64,000 bases of DNA from Neobacillus niacini (lineage in GTDB: Bacteria > Bacillota > Bacilli > Bacillales > Cytobacillaceae), in contig NZ_JAMBOB010000007.1 in NCBI RefSeq assembly GCF_023715415.1, positions 1 to 64,000 on the forward strand. Direction: 5' to 3'. Of the stretch, positions 35,435 to 45,345 are shown one piece after another. The position numbers and the translations under genes are program-made. A model generated the notes under the pieces. It was not told the DNA's origin and searched no databases. It worked only from the letters and a program-made list of their open reading frames with translations. Numbering within the stretch: position 1 is the first letter of the stretch; every line of letters begins with the position of its first letter.

Positions 35435-36307
35435 ATGCGTTTTGATGAGGCTTATTCTGGTAATGTGTTTATAAAGAGTCATCCGAATTTTGAGGATAGC
35501 CAGGTTGTGCTATATGGAATGCCGATGGACTGGACGGTCAGCTATCGTCCGGGTTCACGCTTTGGTCCATCTCGAATCCGTGAGGTATCGATTGGGCTGG
35601 AAGAGTACTCTGCTTATTTGGACCGCGAGCTAGAAGAGGTTAAATATTTTGATGCCGGTGATATTCCACTTCCTTTCGGAAATGCCCAAAAGAGCTTAGA
35701 TTTGATTGAGGAATTCGTTGATCAAGTGTTAGCGGCTGGCAAGTTTCCTTTTGGCATGGGCGGCGAGCACTTGGTGTCTTGGCCGGTGATGAAGGCGGTC
35801 TATAAGAAATATCCTGATTTAGCAATTATTCATATGGATGCCCATACGGATCTTCGGGAGAACTATGAGGGTGAACCGCTATCCCACTCCACTCCGATTC
35901 GCAAAATTGCTGAACACATTGGACCGAAGAACGTTTATTCCTTTGGTATCCGTTCAGGGATGAGGGAAGAATTCCAATGGGCAAAGGAAAACGGTATGCA
36001 CATTTCGAAATTTGAAGTGCATCAGCCGTTAAAAGAGGTACTTCCTGAGCTTGACGGGCGACCAGTTTATGTCACGATTGATATCGATGTTTTGGATCCA
36101 GCACATGCGCCTGGTACAGGTACGGTCGATGCTGGTGGGATAACTTCAAAAGAGCTTCTCGCTTCTATTCATGAAATTGCTCGTTCTGGTGTGAACGTGG
36201 TTGGCTGTGACCTTGTTGAAGTCGCACCTATTTACGATCCATCTGAACAAACAGCAAACACTGCCAGCAAATTGATTCGTGAAATGCTGCTTGGCTGGGT
36301 GAAATAA
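35435..36307 (+). CDS. speB: Agmatinase
   Basis: A 290-residue ureohydrolase with manganese ligands in GGEHLV, DAHTDLRENYEG and DIDVLDPAHAPGTG. It hydrolyses agmatine to putrescine and urea, supplying SpeE. Same gene pair as B. subtilis speE-speB. Confidence 0.95.
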   Translation: MRFDEAYSGNVFIKSHPNFEDSQVVLYGMPMDWTVSYRPGSRFGPSRIREVSIGLEEYSAYLDRELEEVKYFDAGDIPLPFGNAQKSLDLIEEFVDQVLAAGKFPFGMGGEHLVSWPVMKAVYKKYPDLAIIHMDAHTDLRENYEGEPLSHSTPIRKIAEHIGPKNVYSFGIRSGMREEFQWAKENGMHISKFEVHQPLKEVLPELDGRPVYVTIDIDVLDPAHAPGTGTVDAGGITSKELLASIHEIARSGVNVVGCDLVEVAPIYDPSEQTANTASKLIREMLLGWVK

Positions 36308-36319
36308 AAACTTTTTTCG

Positions 36320-36350
36320 TGCCTGTCCCAATTGCGGGGCAGGCATGTTT
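36320..36350 (+). terminator. Terminator of speB
   Basis: TGCCTGTCCC (36320-36329) pairs with GGGGCAGGCA (36336-36345), followed by TGTTTT. Confidence 0.75.
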
Positions 36351-36387
36351 TGAATTGTGGCTTGACTATCGTTATAATGTTAGAAGT

Positions 36388-36450
36388 GGAAGCGTCTTGC
36401 TCAGGGGCTTATGACCCCGAGCCCCTAGACGCTGGAACTGGATAATAGAA
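36388..36450. repeat. GC-rich palindromic repeat
   Basis: AGCGTCT ... GGGGC ... GCCCC ... AGACGCT arrangement, with TTATGACCCCGAGCCCCTAG shared with the copy at 53005. It lies upstream of ywiB. Confidence 0.75.
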
Positions 36451-36529
36451 AAAGTGCCCTAGTTGGCAAACTAGAAAAATTCCAAGGACCTGCATAAGGT
36501 TCATTTTTAAAAAAGGGTGTGCATTTTGA

Positions 36530-36955
36530 TTGTCAATCCCTGAACTGCCTGTGAAAATTAACGTCAAGACGACAATTGACCAGCAAGAGACTTTTGAATT
36601 GATGGTATTTGGTACATACTTTGAAAAAGGAAATGCTGCGTATCTTCGATATGAGGAAGCGATGGAAGAGGGAAGTGTACGGACGATTGTGAAGATGGCC
36701 GCAAAGGATGCCCTGATTTTACGCGGCGGTGCCGTTAAAATGCGTCTTCCATTTGAATTGAATCGAAAGCTGAATGGCAGTTATGAAATGCCGTTTGGTC
36801 AGTTTAAAACCGTGACAAAGGCAAAAAGATTAGACTATTCCTATGAAAAGGAAAAGGGTAAGGGTCATTTTGATGTTCTTTATGATTTTTCAATGGAGGG
36901 TAGTCCGACAAGTACATATCAGTTAGAAATTGCGTTTCAGGAGGAAAAGAAATGA
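36530..36955 (+). CDS. ywiB: DUF1934 beta-barrel protein YwiB
   Basis: A 141-residue protein with TTG start (AAAAGGGTG upstream). Predicted calycin-like beta-barrel, as in YwiB of B. subtilis. The stop overlaps the argS start as ATGA. Function unknown. The nearby cluster matches B. subtilis ywiB-argS. Confidence 0.88.
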   Translation: MSIPELPVKINVKTTIDQQETFELMVFGTYFEKGNAAYLRYEEAMEEGSVRTIVKMAAKDALILRGGAVKMRLPFELNRKLNGSYEMPFGQFKTVTKAKRLDYSYEKEKGKGHFDVLYDFSMEGSPTSTYQLEIAFQEEKK

Positions 36956-38622
36956 ACATTGTAGAACAGGTTCAAAGTAGATTAAAAGAGGAAATTCGGG
37001 CAGCGGTTGTGAAGGCAAATCTTGCAAGTGAAGACCAGATTCCGGATGTCGTCCTAGAAATACCGAAGGAAAAGGCGCATGGTGATTATTCAACCAACAT
37101 GGCGATGCAGCTTGCACGTGTTGCGAAGAAGGCGCCACGGGTAATTGCGGAAACACTTATTGAAAATTTTGACCTCTCGAAAGCCTCCATTGAAAAAATG
37201 GAAATCGCAGGTCCAGGGTTCATTAATTTTTATATGAATAATGCGTACCTAACGGATTTAATTCCGACGGTTCTTGATGCTGGAGAAAAGTATGGGGAAA
37301 CGACGGTCGGCGGCAAGCAGAAGGTTCAGGTTGAGTTTGTTTCAGCGAATCCAACGGGTGACCTGCACCTTGGCCATGCGCGTGGTGCAGCGGTCGGCGA
37401 TTCACTTTGCAATATTCTAGCGAAAGCGGGTTATGATGTTTCCCGTGAGTACTATATTAACGACGCTGGTAATCAGATTAATAATCTAGCACTTTCCGTT
37501 GAGGCGCGTTATTTCCAAGCGTTAGGCATGGAAAAAGCAATGCCGGAGGACGGCTACCATGGTGCGGATATCATTGGAATTGGGAAGACGCTGGCAGAAG
37601 AGTTTGGCGATAAGTATGTAAATGTGGACGAGCAGGAGCGTTTTGAATTTTTCCGAGAGTACGGCTTGAAATATGAAATGGCGAAATTGCAAAAAGATCT
37701 TGAGGATTTCCGTGTTTCGTTTGATGTTTGGTATTCGGAAACTTCCCTTTATAAAAATGGAAAAATCGATGAGGCGCTAAAGGTGCTTACGAAGAGCGGC
37801 TATATTTATGAGGAAGAGGGCGCAACATGGCTTCGTTCAACAGATTTCGGTGACGATAAGGACCGTGTGCTCATTAAGCAAGATGGTTCGTATACGTATT
37901 TGACACCGGATATTGCTTACCATAAAGACAAGCTTGACCGTGGCTTTGAGAAGCTGATTAATATTTGGGGTGCCGATCACCACGGTTATATCCCGCGGAT
38001 GAAGGCGGCGATTCAGTCACTTGGCTATGGTGGTGATGCCCTCGAGGTGGAAATCATTCAGCTTGTCCACCTGTATAAAAACGGTGAAAAGATGAAGATG
38101 AGTAAACGGACCGGTAAAGCGGTCACGATGCGTGATTTGGTTGATGAGGTCGGCCTCGATGCCACTCGTTATTTCTTTGCGATGAGAAGTTCGGATACCC
38201 ACATGGATTTTGACTTAGATTTAGCGGTATCGGAATCAAATGAAAATCCTGTGTATTATGCTCAATATGCACACGCGAGAATTTGCAGCATCTTGCGCTC
38301 GGGCGAGGAGCAAGGGATTACGGTTGATAAGAATGCTGATTTCTCATTAATTGGTGCGGAAAAAGAAGTTGAGCTGTTGAAGAAGCTGGGCGAGTTCCCG
38401 CAAGCGGTTGGAGAGGCAGCTTTGAAGCGTGTACCACACCGCGTTACAAACTATATTATGGAACTAGCTTCAACCTTCCACAGCTTCTACAATGCGGAAA
38501 AAGTACTAGACAGCGAGCAGCCAGAGCGCACTAAGGCGCGCCTCGCCTTAATCAAAACCGTTCAAATCACACTGCGCAATGCATTAGCACTGATTGGTGT
38601 TTCAGCGCCTGAAAAAATGTAA
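36952..38622 (+). CDS. argS: Arginyl-tRNA synthetase
   Basis: A 556-residue class I enzyme. The HIGH motif is HLGHA (about 140), the KMSKS motif KMSKR (about 383), and the N-terminal Arg-specific domain and C-terminal anticodon-binding domain ([15 protein letters not shown]) are present. ATG overlaps the ywiB stop by four bases and has CAGGAGGAAAAG upstream. Confidence 0.97.
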   Translation: MNIVEQVQSRLKEEIRAAVVKANLASEDQIPDVVLEIPKEKAHGDYSTNMAMQLARVAKKAPRVIAETLIENFDLSKASIEKMEIAGPGFINFYMNNAYLTDLIPTVLDAGEKYGETTVGGKQKVQVEFVSANPTGDLHLGHARGAAVGDSLCNILAKAGYDVSREYYINDAGNQINNLALSVEARYFQALGMEKAMPEDGYHGADIIGIGKTLAEEFGDKYVNVDEQERFEFFREYGLKYEMAKLQKDLEDFRVSFDVWYSETSLYKNGKIDEALKVLTKSGYIYEEEGATWLRSTDFGDDKDRVLIKQDGSYTYLTPDIAYHKDKLDRGFEKLINIWGADHHGYIPRMKAAIQSLGYGGDALEVEIIQLVHLYKNGEKMKMSKRTGKAVTMRDLVDEVGLDATRYFFAMRSSDTHMDFDLDLAVSESNENPVYYAQYAHARICSILRSGEEQGITVDKNADFSLIGAEKEVELLKKLGEFPQAVGEAALKRVPHRVTNYIMELASTFHSFYNAEKVLDSEQPERTKARLALIKTVQITLRNALALIGVSAPEKM

Positions 38623-38630
38623 GCTCTCAC

Positions 38631-38643
38631 GGTGACAGGCACC
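38631..38643. repeat. 13-bp repeat (inverted orientation)
   Basis: GGTGACAGGCACC, the reverse complement of the copy at 166, eight bases after the argS stop codon. Confidence 0.75.
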
Positions 38644-38727
38644 ATTTATACATCACTGCATACTTTTCCGCTTTTTGGTAAATGTTAGTAAGGTGATTTT
38701 TGAGATGTGTAGATGGGGGTGACCTTG

Positions 38728-38907
38728 ATGAATGTGGGAAGAGCGAAGGAGATTGCTGATTCTCTGGAGATGATTAATGTTACGTATGAGGGGATGCCTG
38801 TAATTATTCAGCATGTGGATGATCATACGAAGATGGCGCGAATTTATGCGAAGTCTGATCCGGAGAATGAACGGGAAGTTCCAGTTTTGAATTTAATTGA
38901 AGAGTAG
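38728..38907 (+). CDS. sspH: Small acid-soluble spore protein, H type
   Basis: A 59-residue SspH-like protein: MNVGRAKEIADS start, GMPVIIQHVDDHTKMARIY centre and VPVLNLIEE end match B. subtilis SspH. Expressed in the forespore and bound to spore DNA in that species. ATG 38728 follows GGGGGTGA; in-frame codons upstream are not needed. Confidence 0.92.
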   Translation: MNVGRAKEIADSLEMINVTYEGMPVIIQHVDDHTKMARIYAKSDPENEREVPVLNLIEE

Positions 38908-38943
38908 AAAGAGTCTCCTCGAAAAGGGAGACTCTTTCTTTTT
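38907..38943 (+). terminator. Terminator of sspH
   Basis: GAAAGAGTCTCC pairs with GGAGACTCTTTC, followed by T5. Confidence 0.9.
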
Positions 38944-39070
38944 AAACACCTTGTGAGTGCTTGTGGTTTGGTAATTTGCTTTCGGGGTCGTTGTTGCCGT
39001 GCTTTTTATTTTTTTCCTGCTTTTTTTGATTTTCAGCTAATTTTTGAACAAACTCGTTTGTGCTCTCCAT
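38942..39070 (-). CDS. Small DUF4023-like protein
   Basis: A 42-residue polar protein (MESTNEFVQKLAENQKKQ, ending NHKHSQGV). Length and the PESKLPNHKH end fit DUF4023-type proteins of Bacillales. ATG 39070 follows AAGGAGGGA. Function unknown; perhaps sporulation-related by its neighbour. Confidence 0.7.
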   Translation of the reverse strand: MESTNEFVQKLAENQKKQEKNKKHGNNDPESKLPNHKHSQGV

Positions 39071-39136
39071 TAACAATCCCTCCTTGTGTGAATCTGTTGT
39101 TACTTTAACCATTTCTCCTTGCAAAAATGCTGGGAG

Positions 39137-40093
39137 TTATTTCACCTCAATGGCAGCCCCGCTGATGCGTTTAAATCCACGAACCTTGCTAATATCCTCG
39201 ACTAATTTCAACGTTGCCTGGTCCTTTGCCTTCGCCTCAATCATGAAATCAACATCTTGTCCGATTTCCTTCAGCATTTTTAGCAGCGGCATGATAAATT
39301 CCAGGTCCACGTAATCGGCATGTGACCGAAATTCCTTCTCAGCCTTTGGTGAGGAAATGTGGATTTTTGGGATAAGGTCAACATGATCCCAGGTATGAAA
39401 AATCCTTGGCAGCAAGTCCTCTAGTGGCGGATCGCAAAGGTTTGCCATGTGATGATGATAATCAAACACAAACGGAATGGTTTCTTTTTCACAAGCAATC
39501 AGCGTTTCCTCTGTATGATAGGTTTTGTCATCGTTCTCCAGGGTCATTGCCTTTTTAATATGGCTCGGAAGCCTCTTTAAATTTTCATGAAACCGAACAA
39601 TGGTTTCCACCTTATCCCCATATGCCCCGCCAATATGAATATTCATCATGCCTCTATCCTCGACACCCATTGCCTCGAACATTCGATAATGGTATTCCAT
39701 ATCAATGACGGCATTCTTTGTAATTTTTTCTTGTGGAGAGGTAAATAACGTATACTGGTTCGGATGAAAGCTTACCCGCAAATTGTGCTTTTTTATTAAT
39801 GCGCCAATCTCTTTCCATTGTTTTTTAAAAGGAGTGACAAAATCCCAAAACACCTCTGGATGGGTAGCCAACGGCACAATAGAACTTGATAACCGGTACA
39901 ATTCAATCTCATGGGCAAGATTGAAATATAACATTCGAAGCGTATGGGCAAGATTGAGCCGGGTAAGTTCAAGCAATTTGTGTTTTCGCTCTGAATCTGA
40001 CAACTGCTGATAGCGTGTAAAGGTAAGTGTCTTCGACGGAGAGGCGTCCCACAGTGTAATGGCCGTCGAAACATAGCCAAAACGAATCTTCAT
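39137..40093 (-). CDS. uvsE: UV DNA damage endonuclease
   Basis: A 318-residue TIM-barrel endonuclease ([19 protein letters not shown]). Metal-binding motifs include [31 protein letters not shown] and DYHHHMANL. It nicks 5' to UV photoproducts, and in B. subtilis (ywjD) it is linked to spore UV resistance. Downstream of clsB on the same strand, 14 bp apart. Confidence 0.93.
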   Translation of the reverse strand: MKIRFGYVSTAITLWDASPSKTLTFTRYQQLSDSERKHKLLELTRLNLAHTLRMLYFNLAHEIELYRLSSSIVPLATHPEVFWDFVTPFKKQWKEIGALIKKHNLRVSFHPNQYTLFTSPQEKITKNAVIDMEYHYRMFEAMGVEDRGMMNIHIGGAYGDKVETIVRFHENLKRLPSHIKKAMTLENDDKTYHTEETLIACEKETIPFVFDYHHHMANLCDPPLEDLLPRIFHTWDHVDLIPKIHISSPKAEKEFRSHADYVDLEFIMPLLKMLKEIGQDVDFMIEAKAKDQATLKLVEDISKVRGFKRISGAAIEVK

Positions 40094-40107
40094 ACCATAA
40101 CTCCTTA

Positions 40108-41307
40108 CTATAAAAAGAATGAGAGAGCACCGGCAATGCCTTCCTTAAAACTTCTGAGTAAATTAGGCTTATTAAGATCCTCCAGCCTCAGAGGCTTGGA
40201 GTCTAATATGTCTTTGTGAATGATTTCCTTAAACCGATTTACAAACGAAGGATCATGAAAATAACAATTCATTTCTTTGTTTAAAAATAAGCTTCGTTTA
40301 TCAAAATTAGCGGTCCCGATATCACATAGGCTGTCGTCGATAATAATCGATTTTGCATGGTAAAAACCATTTTTATATTGAAAAACCTGTGCTCCTGCTT
40401 TCAACATCAAACGGAAATAGCGGTATGAAGCTTCCTGGACAAGCATATGATCAGTGATATAGGGAACGACAATGGTAATCTTAATTCCGCGCTTTGCGGC
40501 ACCAATGAGTTCATGGGTGAGTTTTTTGCTTGGAATGAAATAAGGTGTTCCGATCATAATCGACTTTTTGGCACATTGCATCAAGTGGAGATGCTTGTCT
40601 TCAAGAGAGCCCACTTCAGTGGGAACAAATTGATGAGGAATCTTCCCTTTTGGCTGCTTTGGAGCATAAGCATCTGCAGACACCTTTTCAGCAGAATATT
40701 CATTCCAATCAATAAAAAACTCTCGCTGCAGGTATGGAACGCTTTCACCGGTTATTTTAAGGTGGTAGTCTCGCCATGGGCTAAGCTTTGGATCTTGATC
40801 AATATATTCTTTCCCAATATTAAAGCCGCCAAGATAACCAATTTTTCCATCAATAATCGTAATCTTGCGGTGGTTTCGAACCTGAGAGGAATAAAAGAGA
40901 AACGGAAGCCGGATAGTGTTGCTAAAGGCGAAATGAACTCCAGCAGCACGCAGTTCATTAATCGCAGGCTTCTTCACTTTATGACTGCCAATCCGGTCGA
41001 CCAGTAGTCTGACTTCAATTCCCTGCCTGGCTTTTTCTTTTAAAATAGTGAAGAACTGCTGAGTAAATTGGTCATCCTTCACGATATAAAAAAGGATATG
41101 AATATGGCTTGCGGCATTATTTAGTTCATGAAAGTAATCGGCAAACAGCTCTTTCCCATGTGGGAAAATATCAAAGTTTCCGTGAAGAATTGGCGTTTCT
41201 CGCTTTTGAAAAAGGCTTAAATGCTTTTTCCTGCCAAGGGTGAAATCAAGGTAAAGCCATACAATGATAAGAAGTATAAGAGCGATGACTATGGATGGTA
41301 AATTCAT
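40108..41307 (-). CDS. clsB: Cardiolipin synthase (ClsB/YwjE type)
   Basis: A 399-residue phospholipase D-family protein with an N-terminal transmembrane helix and two HKD motifs: [16 protein letters not shown] and [18 protein letters not shown]. It condenses two phosphatidylglycerols to cardiolipin. B. subtilis ywjE is the homologue, next to uvsE/ywjD there as well. Confidence 0.93.
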   Translation of the reverse strand: MNLPSIVIALILLIIVWLYLDFTLGRKKHLSLFQKRETPILHGNFDIFPHGKELFADYFHELNNAASHIHILFYIVKDDQFTQQFFTILKEKARQGIEVRLLVDRIGSHKVKKPAINELRAAGVHFAFSNTIRLPFLFYSSQVRNHRKITIIDGKIGYLGGFNIGKEYIDQDPKLSPWRDYHLKITGESVPYLQREFFIDWNEYSAEKVSADAYAPKQPKGKIPHQFVPTEVGSLEDKHLHLMQCAKKSIMIGTPYFIPSKKLTHELIGAAKRGIKITIVVPYITDHMLVQEASYRYFRLMLKAGAQVFQYKNGFYHAKSIIIDDSLCDIGTANFDKRSLFLNKEMNCYFHDPSFVNRFKEIIHKDILDSKPLRLEDLNKPNLLRSFKEGIAGALSFFL

Positions 41308-41403
41308 TTGAGTATCGTTCCTCCAATCATTTGTTTTAGGTTTGCCAAACAGAGGCTATAGTATGAATTTGATAAAAGGGTAAATAAATTTTCAGAAAAC
41401 CAT

Positions 41404-41431
41404 TTGACTGAATGCTCATTCATTATATAAT
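41404..41431 (+). promoter_or_regulatory. fadF promoter with FadR-like operator
   Basis: -35 TTGACT (41404-41409), 16-bp spacer, -10 TATAAT (41426-41431). Overlapping it, TGACTGAATGCTCATTCA (41405-41422) matches the B. subtilis FadR consensus TGAATGAMTANTCATTCA except at two positions. It would repress fadF without long-chain acyl-CoA. Confidence 0.75.
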
Positions 41432-41512
41432 GGATTTAATAGTATTCAGAAAATTGTATTGGTTTTAAATTTTCTAGTAAAAAGGATAGTAAAAAACAAG
41501 GGGGCGTATTGA

Positions 41513-43612
41513 ATGAATGGGCTTTTATGGGTAAACCTCATTGCATTCCTGGCTGTAACCGCTTACGCGATCAGTCTATTCGTTTACGTAGTGAAAACGA
41601 GGATTGAATTCATTAAGCTGGGGAAGAAAGTCGAGTTTGACAATAATGTCAAAGAACGAATGCAAAAAATTTGGGTCAATGTTTTTGGTCAGAAGAAATT
41701 ATTAAAGGACAAGAAAAGCGGTGCCATGCACGTCATGTTCTTTTATGGCTTTCTTCTTGTCCAATTTGGGGCGATAGATTTTATTTGGAAGGGATTAGTA
41801 CCGGGTTCGCATTTACCTCTCGGACCGCTTTATGCTGGATTTACTTTCTTCCAAGAAATTGTTACACTCATGATCTTAATTGCCGTCATATGGGCATTTT
41901 ACAGACGTTATGTCGAAAAACTTGTCCGCCTAAAACGCAATTTTAAATCAGGTCTTGTGTTGATTTTTATCGGTGGGTTAATGCTTTCCGTACTAGTAGG
42001 AAACGGGATGGGCATTATCTGGCACGGCCACGAAGCCACTTGGACAGAGCCAATTGCATCATTAATTGCGCTTATTTTTTCAGGAATTGGTGAAACCGCT
42101 TCAATTGTCATTTTTTATGCGGCATGGTGGCTGCACTTATTATTCCTTTTAACTTTCTTAGTTTATGTACCACAATCCAAACACGCACATTTAATTGCCG
42201 GACCGGCAAACGTATATTTTAACCGACTAGAAAAACCAGGTAAGTTGAAGAAGGTCGATTTTGAGGACGAGTCACAGGAATCCTTTGGAGTCGGAAAAAT
42301 TGAGGACTTCACACAGCACCAAATGATCGACTTTTACGCTTGTGTAGAATGTGGACGCTGTACCAATATGTGTCCGGCAACAGGAACAGGAAAAATGCTG
42401 TCACCAATGGACCTAATCGTAAAAATGCGTGATCACCTAACGAACCATGGTGCTGCCGTTACGTCGAAACAGCCGTGGGTGCCAACTTTCGCATTTGGCA
42501 ATACAACGGGTAACCAAATCGCACTTGCAGCAAGCGGTCAAGGTGCACAAGAAACAGCTGCCACACTTGCTTATAACCCAAGCTTGATTGGCGATGTAAT
42601 CACTGAAGAGGAAATCTGGGCTTGTACAACCTGCCGAAACTGTGAAGACCAGTGTCCTGTTATGAACGAGCATGTGGATAAAATTATCGACCTACGCCGT
42701 TATCTTGTTTTAACAGAAGGAAAGCTTGACGCAGACGCTCAGCGTGCGATGACAAACATTGAACGTCAAGGAAATCCGTGGGGCTTAAATAGAAAAGAGC
42801 GTGAAACATGGCGTGAAGTTCGCGAGGATGTTGAAATCCCTACAGTAAAAGAAATGAACAAAAAAGGCGAAGAGTTCGAATACTTATTCTGGGTGGGTTC
42901 AATGGGATCCTACGATAACCGCAGCCAGAAGATTGCTCTTTCCTTTGCGAAGCTGATGAATGAAGCAGGCGTGAAGTTTGCGATTCTTGGTAACAAAGAG
43001 AAAAACTCAGGGGATACACCGCGCCGTCTCGGCAATGAGTTCTTGTTCCAAGAGCTTGCGACGAAGAATATTGAGGAATTCCAAAAGGCGGAGGTTAAGA
43101 AGATTGTTACGATTGACCCGCATGCCTACAATATTTTCAAAAATGAATACCCTGACTTCGGTTTAGAAGCAGAGGTTTATCACCATACCGAGATTCTTTA
43201 TGAGCTCGTTCGTGTTGGGAAGCTTGTACCGAAGCATGCAGTCAATGAAAAGATTACCTTCCATGATTCATGTTACTTAGGCCGATACAATGACGTTTAC
43301 GATCCACCACGTGAAATTTTGAAATCAATTCCTGGTGTACAGCTCGTGGAAATGGAAAGAAACAGAGATACAGGAATGTGCTGTGGTGCAGGCGGCGGCT
43401 TGATGTGGATGGAGGAAGAAACCGGACACCGTATTAACGTGGCAAGAACCGAGCAGGCGATTGCAGTCAATCCTTCTGTTATCAGCTCTGGATGTCCGTA
43501 CTGCTTAACGATGTTATCAGACGGAACCAAGGCAAAAGAAGTAGAAGAAAAGATTGCAACCTATGATGTCGCAGAGCTTTTAGAAAAAGCAGTTTGTGGG
43601 GAAGTAGCTTAG
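41513..43612 (+). CDS. fadF: Iron-sulfur binding reductase FadF
   Basis: A 699-residue membrane-bound heterodisulfide-reductase-like protein. N-terminal five to six transmembrane segments (NarI-like), then two [4Fe-4S] sites (CVECGRCTNMCP, CTTCRNCEDQCP), and two CCG domains (GVQLVEMERNRDTGMCCGAGGG and CYLGRYNDVYDPP). It probably passes electrons from electron-transferring flavoprotein during beta-oxidation to the quinone pool. FadR-like promoter immediately upstream. Confidence 0.93.
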   Translation: MNGLLWVNLIAFLAVTAYAISLFVYVVKTRIEFIKLGKKVEFDNNVKERMQKIWVNVFGQKKLLKDKKSGAMHVMFFYGFLLVQFGAIDFIWKGLVPGSHLPLGPLYAGFTFFQEIVTLMILIAVIWAFYRRYVEKLVRLKRNFKSGLVLIFIGGLMLSVLVGNGMGIIWHGHEATWTEPIASLIALIFSGIGETASIVIFYAAWWLHLLFLLTFLVYVPQSKHAHLIAGPANVYFNRLEKPGKLKKVDFEDESQESFGVGKIEDFTQHQMIDFYACVECGRCTNMCPATGTGKMLSPMDLIVKMRDHLTNHGAAVTSKQPWVPTFAFGNTTGNQIALAASGQGAQETAATLAYNPSLIGDVITEEEIWACTTCRNCEDQCPVMNEHVDKIIDLRRYLVLTEGKLDADAQRAMTNIERQGNPWGLNRKERETWREVREDVEIPTVKEMNKKGEEFEYLFWVGSMGSYDNRSQKIALSFAKLMNEAGVKFAILGNKEKNSGDTPRRLGNEFLFQELATKNIEEFQKAEVKKIVTIDPHAYNIFKNEYPDFGLEAEVYHHTEILYELVRVGKLVPKHAVNEKITFHDSCYLGRYNDVYDPPREILKSIPGVQLVEMERNRDTGMCCGAGGGLMWMEEETGHRINVARTEQAIAVNPSVISSGCPYCLTMLSDGTKAKEVEEKIATYDVAELLEKAVCGEVA

Positions 43613-43734
43613 AAAAGCGGAGGCACCTTGTCCAGCCCCGACAAGCACTGGAGGCCCAGCGGGTGAAGTCGTGCACTTTGACTTCACCAGTTGGACCGAA
43701 GTGACCTCGAGGGGCTAGGTGCCGGAGCTAGACA
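43613..43734. repeat. GC-rich palindromic repeat (long copy)
   Basis: GGCACC (43622-43627) pairs with GGTGCC (43718-43723); inside, GTGAAGTC pairs with GACTTCAC. The right end reads GGAGCTAGACAGAATAG. It starts just after the fadF stop and separates it from the thiolase operon. Confidence 0.75.
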
Positions 43735-43830
43735 GAATAGATTTGAGGCAGAAGTTGATTGAAGATTACCTAAATTCATAAAATATTAAGAATTTTGTGT
43801 AAAACATTTCAACTTTTGCCTTTTATTATG

Positions 43831-43909
43831 TAAAATAGATAGTGGGTAGGAAAACGCTTTCAGTGTGAGGGATTTTTTTTTGCTGCTATATCGAGCGAGC
43901 GTTCAGTCG
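43831..43909 (+). promoter_or_regulatory. mmg operon control region: -10, cre-like site, TetR-type operator
   Basis: TAAAAT (43831-43836) is a -10 candidate. GGAAAACGCTTTCA (43849-43862) matches the CcpA cre consensus except for the first base. CGAGCGAGCGTTCAGTCG (43892-43909) is an imperfect palindrome of TetR-operator type. The sites fit catabolite repression and acyl-CoA control of the mmg operon. Confidence 0.6.
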
Positions 43910-43947
43910 GTAATGATTTAAAGCGATAAAAAGGGAGAGTGTTTTGG

Positions 43948-45135
43948 ATGGGAAGAACAGTTATTTTAAGTGGAGTTCGAACACCATTTGGTAAATTTGG
44001 CGGATCACTAAGCAGTTTAACTGCCGCACAGCTTGGTGGAATTGCTGTAAAAGAGGCGATTTTACAAGCAGAGGTTAAGGGGGAAGACGTGCAGGAAGTG
44101 ATTTTAGGTACAGTTTTACAAGGCGGCCAGGGACAAATTCCTTCACGCCAAGCAGCGAGAGAAGCAGGTCTTCCTTGGGAAGTGAAAACAGAGACCATCA
44201 ATAAAGTATGTGCATCCGGTATGCGCAGTGTCACGTTAGGGGACCAAATTATCCGTGCGGGCGATGAAGATTTGATTGTAGCAGGCGGAATGGAATCGAT
44301 GAGCAATGCGCCTTATATTTTACCAAAAGCTCGCTGGGGCTTAAAAATGGGCGATTCATCTGTGAAGGATTTAATGATTCATGACGGCCTAAGCTGCAGC
44401 TTCACAGGCGTTCATATGGGAACATACGGAAATTCGACCGCAAAAGAAATGGAAATCAGCCGAGAGGCCCAAGATGAGTGGGCATATAGAAGTCACCAAA
44501 GAGCAATTGCTGCAATCGAAGGCGGTATTTTTGCAGAAGAAATCGTGCCTGTCACTGTACCGCAGCGTAAAGGTGCACCGGTTGTAGTCGAGCATGATGA
44601 ATCACCACGAAAAGACACCTCAATTGAAAGACTTTCAAAATTAGCACCTGTATTTAACTCTGATGGAACGATTACGGCAGGTAATGCGCCTGGAATCAAT
44701 GACGGTGCGGCGGCCCTCGTTCTAATGAGTGAAGAAAGAGCGTTGCGTGAAGGCAGAAAGCCGGAGGCAATTATCTTAGGGCATGCAGCGATTGCCCTTG
44801 AAGCAAAGGATTTTCCACAAACACCAGGAGTCGTCATTAACACATTATTGAAAAAGACCGGTAAAAACGTAGAAGACATTGACTTATTTGAAATCAATGA
44901 AGCCTTTGCAGCGGTTGCTTTAGCAAGTGGAAAAATCGCTGGCTTAGATGCGGAAAAGTTGAATGTCAATGGCGGTGCGGTCGCACTTGGTCATCCGATT
45001 GGAGCGAGCGGGGCTAGAATTATTATTACGTTAATGCATGAACTGAAGCGCCGCGGGGGCGGAATTGGAATTGCAGCGATTTGCAGCGGCGGCGGACAGG
45101 GTGATGCGGTAATGATTGAGGTTCCTAGATCCTAG
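43948..45135 (+). CDS. mmgA: Acetyl-CoA C-acetyltransferase
   Basis: A 395-residue thiolase. The catalytic Cys is in [10 protein letters not shown] (about residue 88); His and second Cys are in [10 protein letters not shown] and CSGGGQGDA. It condenses or thiolytically cleaves acetoacetyl-CoA or longer beta-ketoacyl-CoA. ATG 43948 is nine bases after AGGGAGA; the in-frame GTG at 43939 overlaps that site. Confidence 0.95.
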   Translation: MGRTVILSGVRTPFGKFGGSLSSLTAAQLGGIAVKEAILQAEVKGEDVQEVILGTVLQGGQGQIPSRQAAREAGLPWEVKTETINKVCASGMRSVTLGDQIIRAGDEDLIVAGGMESMSNAPYILPKARWGLKMGDSSVKDLMIHDGLSCSFTGVHMGTYGNSTAKEMEISREAQDEWAYRSHQRAIAAIEGGIFAEEIVPVTVPQRKGAPVVVEHDESPRKDTSIERLSKLAPVFNSDGTITAGNAPGINDGAAALVLMSEERALREGRKPEAIILGHAAIALEAKDFPQTPGVVINTLLKKTGKNVEDIDLFEINEAFAAVALASGKIAGLDAEKLNVNGGAVALGHPIGASGARIIITLMHELKRRGGGIGIAAICSGGGQGDAVMIEVPRS

Positions 45136-45138
45136 TTG

Positions 45139-45285
45139 GTTTCCAAATATTGTCTAATTGTCCAAAAGTGGTTGGAAAAAGTCCATAACCACATAAAAAT
45201 AGTCCAAAAGGTCATGAAAATAGTCCAAAACATGCTGGAAATAGTCCAAAACACCTTAAAAAAAGTCCAAAACTCAAATACGTCA
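45139..45285. repeat. Six-unit 21-bp phased array element (copy B)
   Basis: GTCC cores begin at 45160, 45181, 45202, 45223, 45244 and 45265, exactly 21 bases apart. Leader TTTCCAAATATTGTCTAATT and trailer AACTCAAATACG match copies A and C. It begins three bases after the thiolase stop and lies between mmgA and mmgB. Confidence 0.95.
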
Positions 45286-45345
45286 AATTTTTTAAAAAAT
45301 AAAGGGGCTTGAATGCAGTTCAAGCTCCCAATTGGAGGGGAAATA

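Noticed and set aside
44546..44558. Copy of the 13-bp repeat inside mmgA
   Set aside because: Two mismatches, and the codons encode a plausible Val-Pro-Val-Thr stretch; it may be chance.
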